A stretch of 64,000 nucleotides of DNA from Eubacteriales bacterium (lineage in GTDB: Bacteria; Bacillota; Clostridia; Christensenellales; Aristaeellaceae): NCBI GenBank assembly GCA_028693055.1, contig JAQUWD010000001.1:1-64000 (forward strand). The letters run 5' to 3'. Numbering within the stretch: position 1 is the stretch's first letter; the number at the start of each line of letters is the position of its first letter. The notes under the pieces are model-generated. The model made no database searches and was not told the origin of the DNA. It saw nothing but the letters and a program-made list of their open reading frames with translations. The position numbers and the translations under genes were made by a program. This document shows positions 28,599 to 41,117 of the stretch, piece after piece.

Positions 28599-29654
28599 AT
28601 GAATCAAGTAATGGAATTTTACCGTGGTAAGCGTGTTCTAGTAACCGGTCATACTGGCTTTAAGGGCAGCTGGCTGTGCCGTATGCTCATTGGAGCAGGC
28701 GCTATAGTGACCGGCTACAGCCTCGAAGCACCTACAAAGCCAAACCTGTTTGCGCTAGCAGAGCTCGAAACCAAGATAACCAGTATCATCGGTGATGTAC
28801 GGGATCTGCCGCACATGATGGAGGTCTTTACGCAGACGCAGCCGGAGATTGTGCTGCATTTGGCCGCACAGCCGATTGTACGTGACGGCTATAAGTCCCC
28901 CGTATATACCTATGAAACGAACGTGATGGGTACGGTTAATATGCTGGAGTGTGTGCGCAAGACAGTTTCCGTCAAAAGTGTCCTTAACGTGACTACCGAT
29001 AAGGTGTATCACAATAACGAGTGGTGCTGGGGTTATCGCGAAGATGAACCACTGGATGGCTTTGACCCTTACAGCAACAGTAAATCCTGCTCCGAGCTGG
29101 TGACTCACTGCTATAAAAACTCCTTCTTCACGAACGACCGTGTGGCCGTATCGACAGCCCGCGCGGGGAATGTGATTGGCGGCGGTGACTTTGCCACTGA
29201 CCGCATCATCCCGGACTGTGTCCGTGCAGTGCAGTCAGGCCGTGCCATCGGTGTACGAAATCCATATTCAACACGTCCTTATCAGCATGTACTGGAACCG
29301 TTGATGGTCTATCTAACCATCGCCAAGTACCAGTATGAACAACCATCCTATCAAGACTATTACAACGTGGGTCCCGATGACTGCGACTGCGTTTCGACCG
29401 GTACACTGGTGGACATGTTCTGCCGTCATTGGGGTGAAGGCGCCTCTTGGGAAAATCAAGAAGAAGCAAACGCACCGCATGAAGCAAGTTTTCTTAAATT
29501 GGATTGCAGCAAAGCGAAGACGGTATTCGGATGGATGCCGCGTTGGCATATTGAAGAGTGCATGGATATGGTATGCCGCTTTAGTAAAGTTTATCTAACC
29601 GGTGGAAACATCCCAGAAGAAATGGATATTGAAATTAACAAATTTCTCGGTTAA
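28599..29654 (+). CDS. rfbG: CDP-glucose 4,6-dehydratase
   Basis: RGKRVLVTGHTGFKGSWLCRML; HLAAQPIVRDGYKSPVYTYETNVMGTVNMLE; AVSTARAGNVIGGGDFATDRIIPDC. Confidence 0.96.
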   Translation: MNQVMEFYRGKRVLVTGHTGFKGSWLCRMLIGAGAIVTGYSLEAPTKPNLFALAELETKITSIIGDVRDLPHMMEVFTQTQPEIVLHLAAQPIVRDGYKSPVYTYETNVMGTVNMLECVRKTVSVKSVLNVTTDKVYHNNEWCWGYREDEPLDGFDPYSNSKSCSELVTHCYKNSFFTNDRVAVSTARAGNVIGGGDFATDRIIPDCVRAVQSGRAIGVRNPYSTRPYQHVLEPLMVYLTIAKYQYEQPSYQDYYNVGPDDCDCVSTGTLVDMFCRHWGEGASWENQEEANAPHEASFLKLDCSKAKTVFGWMPRWHIEECMDMVCRFSKVYLTGGNIPEEMDIEINKFLG

Positions 29655-29695
29655 TGTCCATAACGCCCCAAAAACAGATGACGGAGGAATATATT

Positions 29696-31039
29696 ATGCA
29701 ACAGTGGCGTAATGAAGCGGAGGCTCGTGAGCAGATCAAGCAGATGGTCACGGCCTATTACCACAATTTTAAAGAAAACAAAAAAGAATTTGAGCCCGGT
29801 GATCGGATCACCTACGCCGCCCGCGTTTTCGATGAAAAAGAAATGTGCGCGCTGACCGATGCAACGCTGGATTTTTGGCTGACGACTGGCCGCTTCTCCG
29901 ACCAGTTCGAGAAGGAATTTGCGCGCTGGCTAGGGGTTAAGCATGCTCATCTGGTGAACTCCGGCTCTTCAGCAAATCTAATCGCTTTCATGGCACTGAC
30001 TGCGCCGGAGCTAGGTGATCGTCAGATCAAGCGTGGGGATGAGGTTATCACTGTCGCCTGCGGCTTTCCGACAACGGTCGCACCGATCATTCAGTTTGGC
30101 GCGGTGCCAGTGTTCTTGGATGTGACGATTCCGCAGTACAACATCGATGTGACGCAGTTGGATGAGGCGCTTTCTCCCAAGACGAAAGCTGTGATGATTG
30201 CGCATACGCTGGGCAACGCCTTTGACTTAAAGACGATTCGCGCGTTCTGCCAAAAGCATCGTCTATGGCTGGTGGAGGATAACTGCGACGCTCTGGGTAC
30301 ACAATATACCATCGATGGAGAGACGCGTTTCACTGGTACATGGGGGGACATCGGCACAAGCTCCTTCTATCCGCCGCATCATATGACAATGGGTGAGGGC
30401 GGCTGCGTCTACACCAACGACGCAACGCTTAGCCGACTGATTCTCTCCTATCGCGACTGGGGACGCGACTGTATTTGCCCATCGGGTCACGATAATTTTT
30501 GCAATCATCGTTTTGATGGTCAGTATGGTGAACTTCCGCAAGGTTATGACCACAAGTATGTGTACAGCCATCTGGGCTTTAATTTAAAGGTGACGGATCT
30601 TCAAGCGGCCATCGGATGCGAGCAGTTGAAAAAATTTCCTTCTTTCATAGAACACCGTCGTCATAACTGGGCGCATTTAAAAGATGCTTTACTGCCCATC
30701 GCAGACAAGCTGATCTTACCTGAGCCCGCTCTGAACAGCGAACCCAGTTGGTTTGGCTTCTTGATTACTGTTAAACCGGAGAGCGGGCTGGATCGCAACG
30801 TCATTACACGATATGTGGAAGACCACAATGTACAGACTCGGTTGCTATTCAGTGGTAATTTAATCAAACACCCCTGCTTTGATCAACTTCGCGGAACGGA
30901 TGCATACCGCACGGTGGGAGAACTCAGAAATACGGATTACATCATGAATAATTCCTTCTGGGTAGGGGTTTATCCGGGAATGACGGATGAGATGATTTCT
31001 TATATGGCGAAAGTCATCATTGAAGCGTTTAGAAATTGA
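29696..31039 (+). CDS. rfbH: RfbH/DdhC-type CDP-4-keto-6-deoxyglucose 3-dehydrase (E1)
   Basis: HLVNSGSSANLIAFMAL; YPPHHMTMGEGG (His in place of the usual PLP Lys, an E1 hallmark); Cys-rich DCICPSGHDNFCNHRF segment. Confidence 0.95.
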   Translation: MQQWRNEAEAREQIKQMVTAYYHNFKENKKEFEPGDRITYAARVFDEKEMCALTDATLDFWLTTGRFSDQFEKEFARWLGVKHAHLVNSGSSANLIAFMALTAPELGDRQIKRGDEVITVACGFPTTVAPIIQFGAVPVFLDVTIPQYNIDVTQLDEALSPKTKAVMIAHTLGNAFDLKTIRAFCQKHRLWLVEDNCDALGTQYTIDGETRFTGTWGDIGTSSFYPPHHMTMGEGGCVYTNDATLSRLILSYRDWGRDCICPSGHDNFCNHRFDGQYGELPQGYDHKYVYSHLGFNLKVTDLQAAIGCEQLKKFPSFIEHRRHNWAHLKDALLPIADKLILPEPALNSEPSWFGFLITVKPESGLDRNVITRYVEDHNVQTRLLFSGNLIKHPCFDQLRGTDAYRTVGELRNTDYIMNNSFWVGVYPGMTDEMISYMAKVIIEAFRN

Positions 31040-31053
31040 AGGACTGAGAAATA

Positions 31054-31884
31054 ATGATAGATCAGATTACGAAACTTGAAAGGGCCGCAACGAAAATTCG
31101 CAGACAGCTTTTAAAGCTCTGCTCCATTCAGGTTATTCACATTGGTGGTGACCTTTCCAGCACAGATTTCATGACAGTACTCTGGCAGTACCAAATGAAG
31201 TACGATCCTAAGAACCCAAAGGACGAAGGACGAGATCGCTTCGTCCTATCAAAGGGACACGCCTCCGCTGTAACAAGTTTTAATCAAGCTGCTATTGGAT
31301 GCTTTAGCCCAGAGGCTGTTATCAATGAATATGCAACAGATAACGGTCGCTTTTCCATGCACTCATGCAATATCGTCAATCCATATGTTGAAGTGTCTAC
31401 AGGCAGCTTAGGACATGGCTTTCCAGTCGCCTGTGGCATGGCGGCGGCGTTGCGCTTAAAAGGCAACCATACCAGTAGAGTTTATGTAGTAATGGGCGAC
31501 GGCGAACAATCCGAGGGATCAATCTGGGAAGCTGTGATGAATGCGTATCATTACAAACTTGGCAACCTTGTAGCCATCGTGGATTGGAATGGCCTTGAAT
31601 CAGACGGTACGCTTGACCAAATTACCGGATTGGGTAATCTGGCAGAAAAATATAAGGTATGCGGCTGGCGTGTATGCGAGCTAGATGGTCATGACATAAC
31701 CGCTATCAAAGAAGCGTTCGACCAGCTTCCACCTGCAGATTCAAATCAACCGACCGTGTTCATCTGTCATACTATCAAGGGAAAGGGCATTCCTTTTATG
31801 GAAAATCAACTCCACTGGCATGCGGGGAAAGTGACGGCTGAACAGTATACCGAGGCAATACAAGCTTTGAAAATGGAGGTGTGA
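31054..31884 (+). CDS. Transketolase, N-terminal (TPP-binding) subunit
   Basis: DRFVLSKGHASAV; GSLGHGFPVACGMAAALRLKG; VVMGDGEQSEGSIWEAVMNAYHYKLGNLVAIVDWN. Confidence 0.93.
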   Translation: MIDQITKLERAATKIRRQLLKLCSIQVIHIGGDLSSTDFMTVLWQYQMKYDPKNPKDEGRDRFVLSKGHASAVTSFNQAAIGCFSPEAVINEYATDNGRFSMHSCNIVNPYVEVSTGSLGHGFPVACGMAAALRLKGNHTSRVYVVMGDGEQSEGSIWEAVMNAYHYKLGNLVAIVDWNGLESDGTLDQITGLGNLAEKYKVCGWRVCELDGHDITAIKEAFDQLPPADSNQPTVFICHTIKGKGIPFMENQLHWHAGKVTAEQYTEAIQALKMEV

Positions 31885-31887
31885 CGA

Positions 31888-32865
31888 ATGGCTGATTTAA
31901 CGGCAAATGTTTTCTTACGCAATGAAATCGGTAACGAAATGATCGAACTTGGCCAAAAGGACCCGCGTGTAGTTGTCGTCAACGCCGATTTGATGGGAAC
32001 TTGCCGAAACGGAAGCTTTGTAGAGAAGTTTCCGTCTCGCTCTTTTAACGTAGGAATCGCTGAGCAAAATTTGGTCAGCTTTTCTGCTGGACTTGCCCAT
32101 GAAGGCTTTATGCCCTTTGCCTTTTCAATGAGTCCATTTCTTACAATGCGCGCCTGTGAACAATGCAGAACGGACATAGCCTATGGGCAAGTAGACGCAC
32201 GATTGATCGGAACATACGCTGGATGCTCCGGAGGTATTTCTGGTGCAACGCATTGGTCTGTTGAGGATTGCGCCATTATGACAAGTATTCCAGGCATGAC
32301 GGTGTTAGAGCCTTGCGATGCCGGACAAGTACGAAAGATGCTACATGCCGCACTTGCGTACCACGGCCCAATTTTCATCCGTAGCACGATAGAGCCGGTA
32401 TGCGCTGTATATACTGAAGACACCCCCTATGAGATTGGCAAGGCCGCTGTCCCATTAAATGGAACTGATGGTGCCTTCATTTGCTCGGGAATCACCGTCA
32501 AATATGCACTGATAGCCGCTGTACGGATTCGAGAAAAAACTGGAAAACAGATTCGCGTTGTGGACATGCATACATTAAAGCCCATCGACCGTCATGCAGT
32601 TGTGGAAGCTGCTAGAACCGGGCATATCGTCGTAGCTCAGGATCATAACATCGTTGGCGGATTGGGCTATGCCGTTTCAGCGGTGCTCGCAGAAGAGGGT
32701 CTGTCAGTAAAATTTGTAAATCTCGGTTTCCCTGACCATTTTGTCCCCATGGCTCATGCGTCATACCTCTACCGCCAATTCGGCTATGATGACGTAGGTT
32801 TGGAAACCAAAATGCTTGAATTACTTAGCAATGAACCAGTCAGGGATACGCTCGAAAGGATTTGA
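31888..32865 (+). CDS. Transketolase, C-terminal subunit
   Basis: FNVGIAEQNLVSFSAGLAHEGFMPFAFSMSPFLTMRACEQ; RVVDMHTLKPID. Confidence 0.93.
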   Translation: MADLTANVFLRNEIGNEMIELGQKDPRVVVVNADLMGTCRNGSFVEKFPSRSFNVGIAEQNLVSFSAGLAHEGFMPFAFSMSPFLTMRACEQCRTDIAYGQVDARLIGTYAGCSGGISGATHWSVEDCAIMTSIPGMTVLEPCDAGQVRKMLHAALAYHGPIFIRSTIEPVCAVYTEDTPYEIGKAAVPLNGTDGAFICSGITVKYALIAAVRIREKTGKQIRVVDMHTLKPIDRHAVVEAARTGHIVVAQDHNIVGGLGYAVSAVLAEEGLSVKFVNLGFPDHFVPMAHASYLYRQFGYDDVGLETKMLELLSNEPVRDTLERI

Positions 32866-33791
32866 AGAAACCTATGAGGATTCTCGTTACCGGCGCGACA
32901 AGCTTTATCGGCGTACATTTGGTTCGAAAAATGCTACACCAAGGGCATGAGGTATACGCAGTAATTCGTCCAAATTCAGCAAATTTGTATCGATTGCCTA
33001 AGCATCCTGCCCTAACCGTGTTAGAAATCTCCTTGAATCAAATGGAAACGGTTGCAAACCATGTAAATCACGCGGATGCGTTTTTCCATTTGGCATGGGA
33101 AGGAGCTAGAGCCCCCTATCGAGATGATAGCGCCTTGCAAGCAGATAATTATTGGGGAGCCGTATCAGCGATACTGGCAGCCCATAAGATGCACTGCCGA
33201 TTATTTGTGGGCTCAGGCTCGCAAGCCGAGTATGGACAATGCGTTGATAAAGTAGATGAAGCGGCTGTTTGTGATCCACTAACGCCTTATGGTAAAGAAA
33301 AGCTCCATGCTTACCGAACGTTGATGGAGATGTCAAACGGTATGCAATTGATTTGGACGCGTATTTTTAGCGTTTACGGTCAGTACGATTATCCAACAAC
33401 ATTGGTAATGTCGTGCTTGCGGGATATGAAGCAAAAATCTGAGATCCAGCTAACGGCGTGCTCCCAATTATGGGACTACTTGTATGTGGAAGACGCGGCA
33501 GAAGCGCTGCTGCGCTTTCTAAATACAGAAACTGAAAGCGGTATATATAATCTTGCTTCCGGCAATGCTCGTCCACTAAAAGCCTATGTGGAGGATATCC
33601 GTCATGCAATGAATTACAAAGGCGATATACTGTATGGCGCCATTCCCTATGGCAAAGAAGGGAGTATAGCGCTAACGCCAAGCATTGCAAAAATCCAAAA
33701 AGCCATTGGATGGAATGCTAGAACGTCTTTTGCACAAGGAATTCAAAAGCTGATTGACATACAAGCCAATGAAAGTAAGAGGGGTGCTTAA
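32862..33791 (+). CDS. NAD-dependent epimerase/dehydratase (extended SDR)
   Basis: ILVTGATSFIGVHLVRKMLHQGHEVYAVIR; YGKEKLHAY (YxxxK); start TTG 32862 or ATG 32874. Confidence 0.85.
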   Translation: MKKPMRILVTGATSFIGVHLVRKMLHQGHEVYAVIRPNSANLYRLPKHPALTVLEISLNQMETVANHVNHADAFFHLAWEGARAPYRDDSALQADNYWGAVSAILAAHKMHCRLFVGSGSQAEYGQCVDKVDEAAVCDPLTPYGKEKLHAYRTLMEMSNGMQLIWTRIFSVYGQYDYPTTLVMSCLRDMKQKSEIQLTACSQLWDYLYVEDAAEALLRFLNTETESGIYNLASGNARPLKAYVEDIRHAMNYKGDILYGAIPYGKEGSIALTPSIAKIQKAIGWNARTSFAQGIQKLIDIQANESKRGA

Positions 33792-34756
33792 TGAGTAAAA
33801 AACTTGTCTCTATCCTAATCCCAACCTACAATGAAGAAGCAAATGTGATACCGCTTCACGATGCCTTGGTGAACAGGTTTAAGGCAGATCTACCAAATTA
33901 TGATTATGAAATCATGTTTATCGATAACAAGTCTACCGACGGAACACGCACCTTACTCCGCCAACTATGTCTAAATGACCAGCATGTAAAGGTCATCTTC
34001 AACATGAAGAATTTCGGTCAGTTCAACAGCCCATATTATGGTCTATGCCAGACAACGGGCGATTGCACTGTACTGCTCTGTGCGGACTTTCAGGATCCGA
34101 TTGAAGTCATTCCCGACATGGTTCACAGATGGGAAGAAGGCAATCAAGTCATCTGCATGATTAAGAATCACAGTGAAGAAAATCGCCTCATCTACTGGGT
34201 GCGAGGATGCTACTATAAGCTGCTCCGTCGGATGAGCGATATCCAGCAGATGCCACAGTTCACGGGATTTGGCTTGTATGACCGAAGCTTTATAGATGTG
34301 ATGCGCAATGTGAATGAGCATATGCCCTTCTTTCGAGGAATGGTCGCGGAATATGCGCCGATTCATCTGGAGATGACTTATACCCAGCCGAAGCGTCGTG
34401 CGGGTAAAACAAAGAACAATTTCTATTCGCTCTATGATGCCGCGATGCTCAGCTTCACAAACTACACGAAAGCAGGATTGCGTATCGTGACCTTTGGCGG
34501 TTTCATGATTGCCGGACTCAGCTTTTTGGTGGCGCTGATCTATCTGATCTTGAAACTGTGCAACTGGTATAATTTCAACGCAGGCACGGCCCCAATGATA
34601 CTTGGTATTTTTTTAATGGGCGGCTTACAGCTGGCTGCGCTTGGCTTTATTGGTGAGTATATCTTATCCATCAATCAGCGCGTGATGAACAAACCTATCG
34701 TCATCGAGGAAGAACGGATCAACTTTAAAACTTCAGATAGTATTGAAACAAAGTAG
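33791..34756 (+). CDS. Glycosyltransferase family 2 with two C-terminal TM helices (DPM1/GtrB-like)
   Basis: VSILIPTYNEEANVIPLHDALV; DFQDPIEVIPDMVHRWEEG; two C-terminal TM helices. Confidence 0.9.
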   Translation: MSKKLVSILIPTYNEEANVIPLHDALVNRFKADLPNYDYEIMFIDNKSTDGTRTLLRQLCLNDQHVKVIFNMKNFGQFNSPYYGLCQTTGDCTVLLCADFQDPIEVIPDMVHRWEEGNQVICMIKNHSEENRLIYWVRGCYYKLLRRMSDIQQMPQFTGFGLYDRSFIDVMRNVNEHMPFFRGMVAEYAPIHLEMTYTQPKRRAGKTKNNFYSLYDAAMLSFTNYTKAGLRIVTFGGFMIAGLSFLVALIYLILKLCNWYNFNAGTAPMILGIFLMGGLQLAALGFIGEYILSINQRVMNKPIVIEEERINFKTSDSIETK

Positions 34757-34882
34757 TCGTTCAATTGGGCCTGGCATACCTAATGTGGGATCAGCAGCGA
34801 AGCAAGGGCACGCAGCCCGCCGCTTAAATACTATTCGAAGTCAAGCTTTGCATGAGCTACCAACAAAAATGGAGACGCACCT

Positions 34883-35147
34883 ATGATCCAGCAGAAGAAC
34901 CTCGTTGTTCTTGGAGCCGGTGGACACGCTCGCTCCGTTTGCGACATTCTGGAGCAGAGCGGCGCATACCACATTATCGGATTGGTTGCGGCGGATCCAG
35001 CGGACGGATTTTGGGGCTGGCGCATGCGTGATCGACGTTTTATCAATCGGTTCATGGTCCATCATTGGAGCGGGCGCCGCCGTCGTTCGGGATATTCCCG
35101 AAAAATGCACAGCGGTCGGGGTGCCTGCTAGGATTGTCAAGCGATAA
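34883..35147 (+). pseudogene. Internally deleted and frameshifted NeuD-like sugar O-acyltransferase
   Basis: N-part NLVVLGAGGHARSVCDILEQSGAYHIIGLV in one frame; C-part CVIDVLSIGSWSIIGAGAAVVRDIPEKCTAVGVPARIVKR* in another; central region missing. Confidence 0.85.
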
Positions 35148-35173
35148 ATAGTCAACCTGAAAAACAACTTATA

Positions 35174-35216
35174 AAAAAAGAGCGCCTCCAAATCAATGGA
35201 GGCGCTCTTTTTTTAT
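35174..35216. terminator. Bidirectional intrinsic terminator between the glycan locus and nifJ
   Basis: AAAAAAA-GAGCGCCTCCA-aatcaa-TGGAGGCGCTC-TTTTTTTT, 11-bp perfect stem. Confidence 0.92.
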
Positions 35217-35223
35217 AGATTGC

Positions 35224-38814
<3,591 letters not shown>

Positions 38815-38879
38815 TTATGGTGTGAAAGCCGTCTGTCTGTTTTGCGTACGACAAACAGACGGAGGTTTCCAACATATTT

Positions 38880-38936
38880 ATTATAAGGACATGACAAAAG
38901 CTTGTCAACCTTTGACGAATGGTTAACCATCAAAGG
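38880..38936 (-). promoter_or_regulatory. Consensus sigma-A promoter for nifJ with upstream inverted repeat
   Basis: Minus strand TTGACA (38908-38903)-N17-TATAAT (38885-38880); IR CCTTTGA...TCAAAGG at 38909-38936 containing TGGTTAACCA. Confidence 0.8.
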
Positions 38937-38950
38937 TTTTCCTATCGCGC

Positions 38951-40942
38951 CTAATCCATTTTTCTGCGCGCCGCTTCCCCGTCGGCGAACGGTCCGGGAA
39001 TCGTCTGCTTGCCCCTGCTCGCCCCAAAGTAATCCCGATCGAAAACGATGTCCGTTCCATCCGGGTTTTCAAACCGCTGTTCCGGCTCAAAGGCTTTGCC
39101 TAGTGTGTCGCTGTTGATAAGCTCATCCTGAAAGCCCTGCAGCAAATCATACACATTGGTTTGGAGGCGATACGCGCCATCCTTTTGAACCAGCTCCACC
39201 TTAGCCTGCTCTTTTGTGCAGACCCAATGATGAGCTTCATGCTTCCATACGGTGGCGCCGTTAAAGTATGCGTTGCCCTCCACCCATACCGGCAGATGAC
39301 CGAAATGGTACGTCGCCAGCGCGTTCATGTTTGGCTCCTGATCCATCATAAAGTGGGAAATCCATTCGTCATAGGTGGGGAAAATATCGAAGGGCGCGGT
39401 ACCGACAACCTCATAGTCAGTATCTTGGGGCGTTTTTTCTTTGTCCATTATCGGATAATGCTGAACAAAGATATTGTTGTAGATGCGGTCATCGCCATGA
39501 AGGATGGTCATGAAGCCAGCCACCTCTGTACGGTGACGGATATGATAGGGCGTATATCTCGGCTCCCGCTGGCCGTTCACAATACTATCCACGCCGGAAT
39601 TGATTAAGGCAAAGGAGCCCAGCATGAGATTGTGCACGCAGGCAATTCCCTCGCTGGGAATCGCCACAGAAACCTTCGACAGCATCAGGTTGTTGTCAAT
39701 CAACGTGGGGCCGTGGCCTACTTCGATAAAAACGTCGTTGCTGAACATCGCGCCTTCGGCGGGCAGAACGCCCTCCGGGCGGTGGTTATCGTGCAGGAGA
39801 TTTTGTGTAATTCTTGCGCCCTGAGCCTCCCAGTCGCACCATACGCCCATGATGCAATGATGGATGTGATTTCTGCGGATGGTAACGTCAATCGCGGCGT
39901 GGAGCTTGATTCCCGCCGTTTCTGCGCCGCCCAGCTGCTGCGAATTGCATATGTGGTGAATATGGCAGTCCTCAATGGTGGAGAACACGCCGCCCATACG
40001 GCCCACAATGCCTGTTTGCTCGCAATGGTGAATGTGGCAGCGACGTATAAGATGTCCTCCCACATTTTCCTTCAGCCAGCCATGATACTGTCCGCGGCAA
40101 ACCGCGTCCCGCTCCATCTGCGTAGGGCTTTTTACATGCTTGGTGTAGAAATACATATCATTTTCGGGATCGCAATATTTTCCCAAGGAGATGCCGCAGC
40201 ATTTGCTATTGCTGATTTCGCAGTCCTCGATAATCCATCCCCGGCTCCAGTGTGGGCCTACCATACCATCCTGATAAGCCGCAGGCGGAGCCCATGTGGT
40301 AGCCGCCTTTTGGACAGTAAAACCGCTCAGGGTAATATACCCAACGCCGTTTTGGTCCGGCATAAAGCAATTGCGCCTAACGCTGAATTCCATAGTCTCC
40401 CGGTTGGGATCCTTGCCTTGCAGGTTCACATACAGTACGGTTTCGTCCTTGTCCTGCTGAGTGAACCATTTGAAGGTTGACTCCTCCTGAGACCATGCGC
40501 AAGGATCTGCCTGTCCCGCAATACATTCCTCTAAGGTTACGGTTTCGTACAGCATGCGCTCCCCAAGGAAAACAGCGCCGGTATGGCGCACCGTAGGCGC
40601 AAAGTACCAATCGCCGCAGACATAAGTGGTATAAGGGTTATAATCACCGAATATGCTATTGCTTACCCGGGTGCTCCAGACGTTTCCTTGCTCATGAACC
40701 CAATTATCAAGAGGCTCGGCTCCCGTAATCACCGCTCCCAGCGGCACTTCGGAGCGGTACACAATACGTTTTTCTTCCGTACCGGCATTTCTAGGATTCA
40801 CATACTCTCGATACACGCCGGGCATGACGATTACTTCATCTCCGGCGACGGCGACTCGCGCAGCGTCGTCTATGTGCTGAAAGGGGGATTCATGGCTTCC
40901 ATTTCCGTTCTGAGCTGCGGCTACATTCACGTAGTAAATCAT
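38951..40942 (-). CDS. Right-handed beta-helix glycosidase, GH120 (beta-xylosidase)-like
   Basis: GNVWSTRVSNSIFGDYNPYTTYVCGDWYF; ATTWAPPAAYQDGMVGPHWSRGWIIEDCEI; AGIKLHAAIDVTIRRNHIHHC...DWEAQGARITQNLLHDN; RBS GAGGTGAAGG. Confidence 0.85.
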   Translation of the reverse strand: MIYYVNVAAAQNGNGSHESPFQHIDDAARVAVAGDEVIVMPGVYREYVNPRNAGTEEKRIVYRSEVPLGAVITGAEPLDNWVHEQGNVWSTRVSNSIFGDYNPYTTYVCGDWYFAPTVRHTGAVFLGERMLYETVTLEECIAGQADPCAWSQEESTFKWFTQQDKDETVLYVNLQGKDPNRETMEFSVRRNCFMPDQNGVGYITLSGFTVQKAATTWAPPAAYQDGMVGPHWSRGWIIEDCEISNSKCCGISLGKYCDPENDMYFYTKHVKSPTQMERDAVCRGQYHGWLKENVGGHLIRRCHIHHCEQTGIVGRMGGVFSTIEDCHIHHICNSQQLGGAETAGIKLHAAIDVTIRRNHIHHCIMGVWCDWEAQGARITQNLLHDNHRPEGVLPAEGAMFSNDVFIEVGHGPTLIDNNLMLSKVSVAIPSEGIACVHNLMLGSFALINSGVDSIVNGQREPRYTPYHIRHRTEVAGFMTILHGDDRIYNNIFVQHYPIMDKEKTPQDTDYEVVGTAPFDIFPTYDEWISHFMMDQEPNMNALATYHFGHLPVWVEGNAYFNGATVWKHEAHHWVCTKEQAKVELVQKDGAYRLQTNVYDLLQGFQDELINSDTLGKAFEPEQRFENPDGTDIVFDRDYFGASRGKQTIPGPFADGEAARRKMD

Positions 40943-41065
40943 TTTTCCTTCACCTCTTGTTTCCTTTCGATTCACCGAGTTGTCCAGTTCGTTTTTTTAT
41001 TTATCAAATGAGCCTCAAGGCTAGCTCTACTTTACAGCGCCGCTAGCCTTGCTTCCTCATCGATA

Positions 41066-41085
41066 TGTGCTCGAGCACAATTATA
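41066..41085 (-). promoter_or_regulatory. Putative LacI-family-type operator abutting a -10 box upstream of the GH120-like gene
   Basis: Perfect palindrome TGTGCTCGAGCACA (41066-41079) next to minus-strand TATAAT (41085-41080). Confidence 0.5.
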
Positions 41086-41117
41086 CATAATACAATAAAC
41101 GCCCCTTCCGTATCCGC

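Noticed and set aside
32862-33791. Naming the SDR as YerF, RfbJ or tyvelose/abequose synthase
   Set aside because: Only generic extended-SDR motifs are visible; substrate cannot be assigned from sequence alone.
39632-40480. 282-aa + strand ORF
   Set aside because: Antisense shadow of the GH120-like gene.
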